From Heliocidaris erythrogramma (taxonomy: Eukaryota > Echinodermata > Echinoidea > Camarodonta > Echinometridae): 64,000 nt of DNA. Numbering within the stretch: the stretch's first letter is position 1; each line of letters begins with the position of its first letter. The position numbers and the translations under genes are program-made. Shown here piece after piece: positions 36,944 through 47,790 of this stretch. The stretch spans positions 27,219,453 to 27,283,452 of the forward strand of contig CM046858.1 of assembly GCA_025617745.1 (NCBI GenBank), in the 5' to 3' direction. Below the pieces are notes generated by a model that was not told the origin of the DNA, made no database searches, and saw nothing but the letters and a program-made list of their open reading frames with translations.

Positions 36944-37028
36944 ATATCGTGTGTTGAGAGCCAGAAGGGCGTTAACTCATATGTTTTAACACAGAGTTAA
37001 CGCCCTTCTGGCTCTCAACACACAATAT
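36944..37028. repeat. ~85-nt hairpin element, copy 3, near-perfect stem
   Basis: Arms 36944-36978 and 36994-37028 are 35 nt each and complementary at all but one position, with a 15-nt loop. The arm contains GTTGAGAGCCAGAAGGGCGT. This is the best-preserved copy in the window and has a miRNA-precursor-like shape, though it most simply fits a foldback MITE. Confidence 0.9.
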
Positions 37029-37556
37029 GGTCTTTTCTGAGTTACTGTTAAACCAGAATTTTTTGCGTGCTTGAAACTTCCGCGAATTTCCCGAGAGTGT
37101 CGAGATTTGTGAAAGTTTCATGCCGCAAAATAATAAAATCGCAATTGAAACAACATCAAATTATTGCCATTCGCAAAAGTTTCTTGCATGCTGCAAAATT
37201 TGCTGTCATTAACAATTCGTGACAGTTTTTGTCGCGAACATTTTCTGGTTTACTGTCTGCTTTTCAGTGAATATGGTTTCCAGTAAATTTCTTGTTAAAA
37301 TTTTGAGTTGAAATGACCCATCTTCTGCATGGTAAACAATTGAAAAATTAATTTAAGCCAGCTTCTCTTAAAACACAGTTGCATTACCAGGACTCACGAT
37401 TGGATTTTATAAGGAAAGGTGTATGCATGCACAGACTACATTTATTCAAATACACTACCAATATCTACATCTATGTCCTTGAGGTAAGGCAAATACCTCC
37501 CCGTGCCACTCTGTTTCCTTGTATTTTTTTTACCAGTATTTTTAAGGAGAAGCTAA

Positions 37557-37573
37557 GTCCCCGTTTACAGTGC
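37557..37573 (+). repeat. Harbinger left TIR
   Basis: GTCCCCGTTTACAGTGC. It is followed by a GC-rich palindromic subterminal block and by CACTGTAAACGC at 37617 and 37730, both in the context ...AAATGCGGTACCAAA. These are candidate transposase-binding subterminal repeats. Confidence 0.88.
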
Positions 37574-39023
37574 GAGTAAGGCCGGGCCGAGCCCGGGCCG
37601 AGCCCGGCCTAAACTTCACTGTAAACGCTCAAAAGGCCAAATGCGGTACCAAAAGCGGCCGCGCATTTGGACCACCTCCGGAGGTAGTCTCGGCCCGGGC
37701 TCGGCCCGGCCTCGGCCCGGCCTTCTTTCACTGTAAACGCACGCGGGCCCAAATGCGGTACCAAATGCGATCCCGGAAGTGCAGCGATCCTGACATCATC
37801 GGATATGACGTCATACTTGAGCGTTGCGTTATTCACAGGCCTGCTTTGACTTTCCTGCTGAGATTTCCAAAGTTTGTCCGTGTAAATAATATAATCAAGT
37901 CTTGTGTTTTTAATTCAATCATCATCGTTCATCTCTTGTGCTGTTTCGTTCGAAAGATTTCGTCGATCAACTTCGGGAAGATAATTTTTGTTTGCTGATT
38001 CGACAACTTAAACCATACCTAAAACGGCTTTATCATGTAAGTGAAACAACACTATCACAGCCCCACTCACTCTTTTTTGCGTTAGCTGAAAATAATATCG
38101 CATGTGGAGATCCACATACGATTTCAGTGCTCCCCTGTTTAATTGTGCTCGTAAATGCGTATTTGGGCTGTTGTGTGTTCGGTATAAGGCGTAAATTTGC
38201 ATCATAATTCTGCTTCTCCTATTCCATAACATGTCTAACTGTACTTGTGAATGGTAGAATAGTTTTTTTAGCGGGGGAAAAGTGTATGAAAAGCTCATTT
38301 TCGTATTCTAAATCTAACTAGTAGAAGTAGGCCTAATAGTACTGTAGACAGTAGCAAGGGTCTATTTTTACTTTCTTTACCGTCTTTAGAAAGAATAATG
38401 ATTGAATTTGATCTAAACTTAGAAATTAAATCTGATACTAATAGTAATAGTAGACCTAAGTTACGTCTATCATCTTGAACAAGGTGAAGTAAAAAATTTA
38501 AAAAAATAAATAAATTAAAGAGAAATAAAAAATAAATGTCTGGTTTTGCGACTGCTTAAATAATTTTCCCTTGCGGCCAGGCACCCGTTTCCAGCAATTT
38601 GACAAACTGCCAGCAACCTGGTAACTCGGTTGAAAAGTAATAAGTTCATGAAGTTACGGGTCTGCTAGAAATTAGTCAGATTTTTTTAGCAGCTGGGTGG
38701 CCTGGAGACCGCAAACAGGCACGTAGGCACAAACTAGAACAATTACTCCTGATATATATCTGTATATAGATCTATTTTTTTTTTACTCTTTTCTTCTTGT
38801 TGTAAACTTAAGCCTTAAGTTAAGGTTTGGGTTTCGCAGCAATATTTCTTTTCAGTGCTCCCCTGTTTAATTGTAAATTTCTAGTTATGGTTTCACTTCA
38901 GCAATTCATCTTTAATAATTTCTTCAAACATTTGCAATAATTATTCATGATATAGATCAACAGTCTACCTAGCCTGTATTGTTGATGTAAGTAACTGATA
39001 AATTAAAATATTTTGTTTTCTCA
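37574..39023. other. Harbinger left non-coding region
   Basis: It lies between the left TIR and the Myb-like gene. The first 200 bp is GC-rich with subterminal repeats. The rest is AT-rich. A TTTTCTCAG|ATTTATTG acceptor-like site near 39024 could mark a 5' UTR intron of the Myb-like gene. Confidence 0.5.
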
Positions 39024-39050
39024 GATTTATTGACATTCAGTAGCAGTAAA

Positions 39051-40568
39051 ATGTCAAGCCGTGGGAACTCATGGAGTGAGGAGGAGACATTGTGTCTACT
39101 AGGAATATGGAAGGACCAAAAAATTCAGGATCAGCTAGACGGGACGGTGAGGAACAATGTAGTGATGAGGAAGATAATGGAGATGATGGCTGAGAGTGGG
39201 TATGAAAGGACCGCCACTCAAGTAAAGAACAAAATGAAAAAGTTAAGGGAGAGTTTCCGACAAGCTGAGGACAATAATCGGACCTCCGGACGGGGACGCA
39301 AAACATGCCGGTATCACCATGAGCTGGAAGAAATTCTGGGAGGAAGGCCAGAGACGGAGCCTGTAGCTGTGATAGCATCCGTCGAATTGGAGGCACCTCC
39401 AGAAACTACAGGAAATACAGATGATGCTGAAAATACTAACATTCAGGAAGAACTATATGACCATGGCAGTGACCATGATACCGACAGTGCAAGTGAGGCT
39501 GAAAAAGATGCAACCCCACAAACACCACCGGAAATAGGTAAGCAGTGCATTCATTTTGCTAGAATAATCTGATAACTGTCTGAACAAAACAAAAAACAAA
39601 ATAGAAAAAAGTAATACATTATAATCTGAGAAGGGGAAAATTCTATGGAAAAGTAGTTTCTGCGAAATAATGTGGATTCAGTTAATGTAAGTTAGATTTC
39701 AAATTATTTGATTTTGCACGGCCATTTTCGCCATCCATGAATTACACTTTTTGCCTATATTACTCTTTCAGTTGGCGACTTTTTTCCAGAGGAGATAGCA
39801 GGTCAGAGTACACCACGCACAGCCAAATCAAAAGGTAAGTTAAAGAGGCAAACATGTTAACTGCTTTGATTTAAGAACACAATGTAGCCTGTTTCTTTAA
39901 CTTAACGAAAATAAGGTTTTAAAAGATGAAATATGCATTTAGGGGAATCAAAGTTTACCGGTATATGGATGGAAATTTTCCATAAGATCGCAAAAATGTT
40001 GTTTCCATTTTTCTCTTTGATTTTTACCACCTTCATTTTGCACATTTTCTTTGATTCAAGAATCTTTCCCCTTTACTTCAAAGTATAGAAATCCCTGTGT
40101 GTGTATATCCATTTATTTTTTAGAGTCTCAATTTAATGTTTATTTTTTTGTAACACACCCCCCCCCCCCCTTTCAGGTACAAAACGCAAGAAAAGTAAGA
40201 TGCAGCAGTCACTCGAGTGGATGGGCAAACAGATGCGGTTCATGGATCAGGAGTCTGCTCGCCGATTTCAAGTCAATGAAGAGCAGCACAGGCAGGAGCA
40301 CTTCAAGTGGGAGCGTGAACTGGCGAGGAATAGGGAAGAGTTGGAGGAAAGAAGGAGACGCGAGGACAGAGAATTTCAAGAAAGGGAAAGGGAGCGTGAC
40401 AGGCAGCATCAGCTGCAGATTTTGCAGGTTGCCGCCTCGGCGTTTCAGATGCCGATGTCTAGAAATGGCCCCATCATGCAGCGCAACACAGAGACCATGC
40501 CGGCACAGCCGGACTCTTATTCGCTATGGGACCAGGCTGGTAGTGGCCCAAGCTACACGACCCTCTAA
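39051..40568 (+). CDS. Harbinger Myb/SANT-like DNA-binding protein, 3 exons
   Basis: Exons 39051-39537, 39772-39834 and 40177-40568 join in frame (all phase 1) to 313 codons plus stop. Introns start GTAAGC and GTAAGT and end TTTCAG. Residues ~5-90 form a Myb/SANT-like (trihelix type) domain: NSWSEEETLCLLGIWKD, then TQVKNKMKKLRESFR. An acidic middle follows, then a long charged coiled coil in exon 3 (EELEERRRREDREFQERERE). In Harbinger elements this partner protein binds DNA and assists nuclear import and targeting of the transposase; that role is known for the family, not shown here. The start ATG at 39051 is preferred because upstream frame lacks another ATG. It converges on the transposase gene. 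Confidence 0.85.
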
Positions 40569-41358
40569 CTGATACATAAATGAACTAATATCTAAAATCT
40601 ACCAACACTACATTTTAGCTTTAACAGAACATGATAGTACATGTATTTATTAAAGTTTCATATTCCATGAAAATCCTCACCTTGTTTTTTATGCCATTAA
40701 CTTGCATTACTATTATTGTTTTATTTATTCTTACATTATTACATGCATTCTTGTAATGTAATAATTCATTTGGTGGTGGGAATAGTAAAAAATTATTCAG
40801 TATTTTTGGTTTTGTTAGTGTAACAGACTAAGTACAGTTAATTGATTAGAGGTTGTTACATACAGTATTTAGTATTTAACAGTATGATGGCTGAAATAGA
40901 TGCTGATATTCAGTGATATTATCCATCAAAAATTTTCTTAAATGTTTTTATCTGTCACATTTTAAGCCAAAGAGTGTAACGAAAGTTTGTGTACAGATAA
41001 GCAGCATTGTTGTTACGGTGATGTTTGAAATTTTTTTCAATTCAGTTATGTTTCTATCTTCGAAATACCTTTGAGAGTTATTTCTACTAGTAGTTATACA
41101 GATGGAACATTGTTTTTCTTTGTCGCTGTGTGTGATAAATTCAATTTTGCCTCATTATGTTAATCAGTATTTGTGTTTAGTTTAAAAGTAGTAGTGTAGA
41201 GCTGACATTCTTACATGTTTTGATTAGATTTCAAAGTATATATATACATTGTATACATACTTGCCTTTCCAGCTCATTTGCAATAAACAAAAGCCACACA
41301 TTATTTAATGTTACTTCATGTATTATCAAATCTTTTATAACAACTCGTAGTTTGATGG

Positions 41359-41520
41359 TATACTATTAATACATGGTTGGGAGTGCGTTGGTGCGATCTG
41401 GCAACACAAATGTTCTTATCATTGTGTACTATACGCACGAGGCGCAAGCCGAGTGTGTTGGACACCACGGTAAAAACCTATGTGTTGCCAGATCGCATCA
41501 ACACATGTATTAATAGTATA
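41359..41520. mobile_element. 162-bp foldback MITE nested in Harbinger
   Basis: The left end TATACTATTAATACATG is the complement of the right end, and both continue with GTGCGATCTGGCAACACA and its partner. Nearly the full length folds into a hairpin with a CGCACGAGGCGCAAGCC centre. TA at both edges may be the target. Confidence 0.75.
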
Positions 41521-41737
41521 ATACTGTGTAGTGCAGTGCAGAAGTGTTGAAGTGTAATGTTTGTGTGTTATAAAAACATAAGTTAAGAAGAATGCATACA
41601 TTTGTATTTCAATGTATTGTTTCAAGTACATTCCAGGTTTTGTTATACATTTGGGATAAATGTTAATAAATTTCTTTTATAACTATAAGTAAAACATTTT
41701 CAGGAAAAATCCTTGATATTTTGAACTTGTGATCGCA

Positions 41738-42124
41738 ATAGAGAACCGAAGTGATGACGTCACAAAAAGCTATTTTTTCATTTTTACATTTTTTATACCA
41801 TATCTCAAAGGAACATGGTGAAAAACATCCAGAACCCAAATTTTATGTCAAATTGGCTCATTGGGCCCCGAGGTATGGCCGCATGAATACCTCCTTAGCC
41901 CCATTGAAGTCTGTTAAATTTGGCCTGGTTCTAAACTGTTAAGAACCAGGCCAATTTACTCTGACTTATTAGATATTCATATAGCCATACCTTGGGCCAC
42001 CATGAACTGATTCATGTCAAATTTGATGTGTGAATGTTTTCCATCATGCTCTACCTAAATATGGTCATAAAAATGCTGACATACAAAAATCAAAATTTGA
42101 TGACCTCTCACTTCGGTACTCTAT
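41738..42124. mobile_element. ~390-bp foldback element nested in Harbinger
   Basis: The ends ATAGAGAACCGAAGTGA and its complement TCACTTCGGTACTCTAT are inverted with one mismatch. The centre is a tight hairpin, TTGGCCTGGTTCT/AGAACCAGGCCAA at about 41919-41954. Flanking halves show further diverged complementarity, for example GGTATGGCC and GCCATACC. Confidence 0.7.
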
Positions 42125-42214
42125 ACTTTAACGAGAGTTCACTTCCAGCATCACCCATCATCCAGTGTCTTTTTGCAAACATCGTCACCGATGTCATCAC
42201 ACATCATTTCAATC

Positions 42215-42325
42215 CAGTGGCGGATCTAGCCTGGTAAGACAATACATTATACGGGCCCGCCATTGTGCACAAACAAAGCGGGCCGATATAATGTATTGTG
42301 TCCAATCCGGCTAGATCCACCACTG
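42215..42325. mobile_element. 111-bp hAT-like MITE nested in Harbinger
   Basis: Terminal inverted repeats CAGTGGCGGATCTAGCC (one mismatch between ends) and perfect 8-bp target duplications TTTCAATC at 42207-42214 and 42326-42333, as in hAT elements. The interior is one large palindrome around GACAATACATTATA and CGGGCCCGC. Confidence 0.9.
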
Positions 42326-42874
42326 TTTCAATCAACTTACTACAATGTCCTCCTTGATCAACCCATCAACTGCAGTCACCACATTTGAAGTTACACTTTC
42401 AGAAAATGTGAATTTGAAAACAAGTCTTATAAACAAAACTGTATTTAATCAAAGACTGTACATTACACACTACTTTCAATACAGATATAGCAACATTATT
42501 GGTATAACAAAAAGGATATTAGGTTCCATCTTGATTCAGTCCTGTTAGTTTATAAACTTTTTTAGCGAAATGAAAATGATGGTCTCGACAGCTTAGTTAT
42601 AACAAGAGTAGACTACAAACAACAAAACTATTTGTTTGAGCTCTGCTTGGAATGGTCAAACCTAAAACTAAAACCCATCAATGAAATGTGAGAAATGCAG
42701 ACGGTCATTTAAAAAAAAAAATAATTATGGAGTTTAACTTGTGTGGTCACATGGTTACGAGGCATAAATTGTGACAGAATCATAATAAATAAACAGTTGC
42801 AGATAAGAGAAAAAGAACGCAAATATGAAATGCTAGTTCTTTAAAGAGAATGTACTTAGTATTTCCTAGTTTTC

Positions 42875-43479
42875 CTACTGATTAAGGTAGTCTACAAGCG
42901 CATTGCGAACTGTTGCAGCAGGTGTTGCGGGTCTGTTTTGCCTGTTTCGGTTACCATTTGGGAGAGGAGGTTGCAAATACTGGTGCTGGTCCACAACATC
43001 CCTCCACTCGGCATCGGGCTCATCCGACTGCATCTCACACATGTTGTGCAATACACAACACGCCGTCACCATGATGTTAACATTTGACAAACTACTGTCA
43101 CATCGCTTTAAAAGACATCGAAAGCGGCCTTTCAACCTTCCGAATGTTCCTTCGATGACCATCCGAGCAGAGCTCAAACGATAATTAAAGTTTTGCTGTG
43201 CGTCTGTCAGGCGTCCATTATCTGAAAAACCCTTCATGAGCCAAGGCTGCAATGGATATGCTGGGTCTCCCAGAATCAGAACTGGGATATCGACTCCATT
43301 GATGTTTCTTGTCATCTGTGAACAAAAAAAAAAAATATGGTGTTAAGTTTTGTGATAATTTAGTATAATTTCAATACTCCAAAACATTAGTGTTTCATTT
43401 AGTTAAATTGTTAGCATTTTGCCCATATTTCCCCCAGCCTTTCCATTTGACTGTATCAGTGGCGGATTGAGTAGTAAGT

Positions 43480-43510
<31 letters not shown>

Positions 43511-45115
43511 AACCCCCCCCCCCCAAAAAAAAAGGCTTTTCCCTCCAAAATTCTCTGACAAGCAAAAAAAAAAAAAAAAAAGGTCCTCGGTATGTTTGTC
43601 TCTTCGGACAAGCCAAAAAAAAGGCTTTTTTTTTACACTGAAGAATTTCCAAAAACTCGAGCATCATGGATCCGCCACTGTGTATACACCATAAATTTTG
43701 CATACAAATATTTTTGCGATTATGAACCAGATTGGGAATTCGAGAAGGCTTAATTTTGTGATTTTTATGGAGTTTTATAATGGTGCAGAGCCCTTGAGGT
43801 GAAAATTTTCGCGACCATTAACTCGCAAACTCACCAAACTAAAACTACAGAAAAATAACATGTGCAGTACGACTTTATATTAATGTACTTACATCAGGGA
43901 AAAGCTGTCCTTGCTGTGCTCTCTGGTACACTGAAGAATTTCCAAAAACTCGAGCATCATGGCATCGTCCAGGCCATCCAACTAGGATATCTGTGAATCT
44001 GAAAGGGAAAAAAGTATGACATACATTGTAACTATTATTGCAATAGAGAGCCATAATTGAATCATTCCACAAGTCTATTCAGGCGATTTCCTTGCTGGCT
44101 GTGTAAATGCATCATCTCTATAGACCCACCGACTCCTAGAAAGAAAATAAAGGTACAGTATTATTAGTATGATTGGTTATATCCCTTATAAAAGATGACT
44201 GGTTCATGATAAATTGCATTGTACTTCAAATTAAGAAATTAAAAAAAAAAAAAAAAAAAAAAAAACATAGGTGAGAAAATATTTCACTGTTTCAGCAAAA
44301 TTTGAGACCAAAAAAAAAAAAAAAAATGTAGGCCTGCCTTGACCTGTTAAAGAGCGAAAAGAAAATGTCTTGCAGGCAAACGAGTTTTCATGTAGGAATA
44401 CAAACACATTAAAGAAAGCCTACCTGTAGTTATTGTCACAGACACCTTGCAAAATAACTGAGTACCACCCCTTGCGGTTGTAGTAATCGGCTCGGTACTC
44501 TTGGGGTCCGAGGATGGGGATATGGGTACCATCGATTACGCCACCAACTTGAGGAAATCCCATCTGTTGGAAGCCCTCAATGGTTGCGTGTAGCCTCTCA
44601 CCTGTCGGGAATGATATATATCTCTTGAGTAATCCATCTACGATGGACCGACAAGTTGCATTAACAATAATGCAGACAGTGCTTCTCGCAACACCAAACA
44701 AATGTCCAATTGTCCTATAATCACAGTTTGTAGAGAGCCTCCACAATGTGACGGCCACACGCTTCCTAACCGACACAGCCTCCCTGAAATTTGTAGTAGG
44801 TTTCCCGATAACAGGCTCCAATTCACTACACAAAAATTCAAAGGTCGATTTGTTCACCCGAAAATTATCTCTAAAATCTTGAGCAGTGAATTCTTCATTC
44901 ACCACCCGCTGCCAGAAATGACCGGAACGGTACTTGCACCAGATGCCTCGGTCCACGGTGCAAGCGAGGGAGATTGCAAACACGAGCAGCAGGCCATTCC
45001 TCCTGCGACGATTCTCCTCATATTGCTCTCTCCTCATCCTCCTGTCACGATTATACCTTTGAATTCTACGAATTCGACCTTCCTCATCCATCCTCTTGTC
45101 TTCTCGATCGTACAA
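42875..45115 (-). CDS. Harbinger (HARBI1-like) DDE transposase, 3 exons
   Basis: Minus-strand exons 45115-44424, 43998-43893 and 43315-42875 join in frame to 412 codons plus stop. Donors read CAG|GTAGG and GAT|GTAAGT, acceptors TTTCAG and CACAG. Residues 1-45 are very basic. A helix-turn-helix-like region lies at ~115-155 (YRTIGHLFGVARSTVCIIV). The DDE_Tnp_4 core follows: D195 in GGVIDGTHIP, D245 in GRCHDARVFG, D283 in LILGDPAYP, E321 in RMVIEGTFGRLKGRF. The catalytic set is D195, D283 (or D245) and E321. In this family the enzyme cuts at the TIRs and inserts into TWA targets. No stops or frameshifts are seen, so the copy may be functional. The length is normal for Harbinger transposases. Confidence 0.9.
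43457..43680. mobile_element. Second CAGTGGCGGAT-ended insert, in transposase intron
   Basis: It starts CAGTGGCGGATTG and ends ATCCGCCACTG, sharing an 11-bp inverted end with the hAT-like MITE at 42215. It lies in the second transposase intron. It has a G-run, C-run and A-runs and two copies of AAAAAGGCTTTT-like sequence. No clear 8-bp duplication. Its right part holds 36 bp identical to the neighbouring transposase exon. Confidence 0.6.
43634..43669. repeat. 36-bp copy of transposase exon 2 within the intron
   Basis: It is identical to 43927-43962 in exon 2, same orientation. The source encodes part of the DARVFGNSSV region. The copy sits directly against the ATCCGCCACTG end of the nested insert. 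Confidence 0.9.
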
Positions 45116-45417
45116 AGATAGTAAAATTGCATAGAAAATATAAAAATTATTCGATTAGTTAAGCGTGCGGTTGTGGTGTTCGATCGTCGTATGCAATGCG
45201 AGCTATAAACAAATATCGTAACCCGCGCCGCGCCACATTGTTTTCCCGCGCGCGCGCCCACCCAAATTAACGTTTGTTTACATGCAGAGCGCCACTACGA
45301 CAAAATATTGAAAGGTTATAATTTAGGCCGGCCCGAGACTCGCACTGTAAACGCACAAAATTAAGGGGCCGAGTACCGCAATTAGGGCCGGGCCGAGCCC
45401 GGGCTCGGCCCGGCCCT
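45116..45417. other. Harbinger right non-coding region
   Basis: Upstream of the transposase start. It is GC-rich with CGCGCGCGCC near 45246 and subterminal GCACTGTAAACGC near 45342, then GGGCCGGGCCGAGCCCGGGC before the TIR. The transposase promoter is presumably here, but I see no distinct TATA box. Confidence 0.5.
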
Positions 45418-45434
45418 GCACTGTAAACGGGGTC
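45418..45434 (-). repeat. Harbinger right TIR
   Basis: Reads GACCCCGTTTACAGTGC on the minus strand, differing from the left TIR at one position. It is followed by TAA, the target duplication. Confidence 0.88.
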
Positions 45435-45437
45435 TAA

Positions 45438-46454
45438 GTCATGTTCCTATCTATACCAATCCTTTATTTGTCGAATGACGTTCTGCCGAGGGGAAGTCTA
45501 TTTTGTTTCCGATTGAGGTATTTTTCTTTCTTTTTGAGTTCCCTTACCTCATGCCATGGGTTATTTTGGACTTTTTGAAGGATGAATGACATACCCAAAG
45601 TTTGTTTGCAAAGTAACATTGAAAAAGAAACTTAGTTACTGCATGAACTCACAGACTTCCTGAAGTGTGATCTTTTGAAAAATCAGATTTTATTTAGGAG
45701 GGCTTATGTACTAGTATATACTTTGTTTGTTCGTCTATATTTACCATAGCTCTGTAGCAGTTTTCCAGAGCAGAATTGCTCATTGCTCCTGTTTGTTGTT
45801 GGGTTTTTTTTTCCATTTTAAGAGACAGAAAGAGAGAAAATGAGAGATAGAGATAGAGGAGAGAGAGAGAGAGAGAGAGAGAAGGCAAAATTGGGAGGGA
45901 CTTTGAATAAAGAAAGAAAATGTAGAATGAATATCTGTCTTCCATTGCCAATTGAACAAAGACATACTTACAGAGCTTGTTATCGAGTAGATCATCCTAA
46001 TCCTCTCTAAAGTCATGCATAACCTACCAGTAGAGTCTTTGTTGAAAAAAGACAATTTATCTTTATTATTGTAATAGCACAAGGTCATTTGAATTTTCCA
46101 CAGTTTTTTTTTTCTCTTTATGCTGTGCTCTATATTATTTTTTGGAAGAGCATGTAGGCACTTCTTTCATATTGAAATGATACAGTTTTTCATTTCCATC
46201 AAGCATTTTGAAAACTGGATTTTTTTTTTCAATGACTCTATCTGACACCAAAGTATTCATTGTACATGAAAAAAAGGAGGGGGTGAAGAAAAATAGAGAA
46301 GACAACCTAAAATTTCTTCTATAAGCTTCTATATTTCTGTTTCTGTTTAAAGCAAGTTATTTTGAATCCAGAATTTTTAAGTTTTGCTAGTTACATGCAA
46401 GATGTTGTATTTAAAACAATATTGTAATTATTATTACCGTCATCATTATTACCG

Positions 46455-46486
<32 letters not shown>

Positions 46487-46959
46487 GACATTCTAAAAAA
46501 TTGAACAGTACCTTTGTGTCATTTTATTTTTTACTGTTAACCCTTTCTGTGTGAACATTGCACATGTATGTCTGTCGATAGTAATGACAGTTTTAATTCT
46601 TCCGAAGGGTAGGCCTAGACAACGAAAGAGCAATGACAATTTTTTTTGCCTCTAAACTATCCAAAAATAGAGGCAGTGACCCTGTATACATACATTTCCT
46701 ATCATGATTAGCTCATCAATATGTTATCAGGTCTATGCGAGCACCAGAGCTCTATAAATGCATTGAGGGGGGGGGGGATCATTGCTATTTCCAGAAAATG
46801 TTGTCGTTAATGAGGTGGTCAATATTTATTGATTGGTCAGTGAGTGGTCAAAGCTCACTATGGCCAAAGACGAACATCCATGAATGAATAAATGGTCAGT
46901 CAATCCACTAAAGTTGACATTGCCAGCAAGTTTCTGAAACATTTCTGATCTAATAGGGA
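45438..46959. other. Non-coding spacer
   Basis: No supported gene. (GA)n at 45858-45881, (CAT)n near 46455-46487 and poly-G near 46765-46778. Confidence 0.5.
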
Positions 46960-47790
46960 TAATGTTTCATGTTAAGAGAGGAAATGAATCCATATTCAGT
47001 CTTAAATGTAAAGGTCATGCGCCCACACACTTTAGTAGAAAAGGGGGTAGTATCAGCAAGGTCTTTATGAAGATTACATCATTCAAAAATATTGAGCTGA
47101 TTGTGGACTGGTAAAATTCTGTGGAAAAGGGGGCTAAAGTCATAAAAGGAAAAGGACACCAACTTTATTGTAACATTAAGGTCATGCACTTGCTCATTTA
47201 AGTGGAAAAGAGGGTACTTTCAGAAAGATCTTTGTACAATTTTCATTCAGAAAAAGCCAGAGCTATGAAGAGGTCAATGGAAAAGGGGAAAAGACTGTGA
47301 TAGATAATTGTTGATTACTTTATCTAAGAGTCTACCTTTAAGAAGAATCATCTCTGACAGCTTTAAAAGAATTATTGTTGGATTTCTGTTTGTACATACA
47401 ACAGTACGAATTATTCTGAAGTCGTAAACACCATGATCTAGAAGAGAAAATTGCAAATGAATATCACACAGATGTCAATATCCATACATTCTTGCTCCCC
47501 ATAACAATTTGGACTGATATATTTTTTGAAAACCATTTAAAAAAAGTTTTAACTGTTACTTTAGAGAGAAGTGATTATACACTGTGTCTATTCATGGATA
47601 TACTACCGATAGTATATCCATAGTCTATTTAAAAGGGGGTATTTCAACAAGGTCTCCCTTATACAAAGTCCATTCAAAGAAATTTGGATCTAGCAAGAGT
47701 TCACTGAAAACAGGTTGACAGTCTTGAAGAAAAGTACATTCCTGTTATTATTCTTCAAGGTCACACACCCATGCTTTTCACTAGAAAGAC
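46960..47790. repeat. Strongly degenerate tandem repeat, ~3-4 units
   Basis: Recurring blocks of AAGGTCATGC..C...C, then TTTAGT.GAAAAG.GGGTA, then TCAG(C/A)AAG.TCTTT, then CATTCA.AAA, at about 47010, 47180 and 47630. Conservation is poor and the boundaries are approximate. Confidence 0.5.

Larger units (their letters stand above)
40569..42874. other. Harbinger intergenic region
   Basis: It lies between the two convergent genes and has no coding signal. AATAAA near 41282 may serve the Myb-like gene. It contains three nested palindromic elements (41359, 41738 and 42215). Confidence 0.6.
37557..45434. mobile_element. Complete PIF/Harbinger DNA transposon
   Basis: 7.9 kb bounded by 17-bp terminal inverted repeats G(T/A)CCCCGTTTACAGTGC, with TAA direct repeats outside (37554-37556 and 45435-45437), matching the 3-bp TWA target preference of Harbinger. 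Just inside both ends are GC-rich palindromic blocks of GGCCGGGCCGAGCCCGGG type and repeats of CACTGTAAACGC. It holds the two genes typical of the superfamily, a Myb/SANT-like protein and a DDE transposase, convergently arranged and both without disabling lesions that I can see. At least four smaller elements are nested inside, all in non-coding parts. Confidence 0.93.

Noticed and set aside
38008..38298. 96-residue minus frame inside Harbinger
   Set aside because: No domain, and not part of either gene model whose exons join cleanly.
43457..43688. 8-bp target duplication for the second CAGTGGCGGAT insert
   Set aside because: GACTGTAT at the left and TGTATACA at the right share only TGTAT out of register, so I do not claim a duplication.
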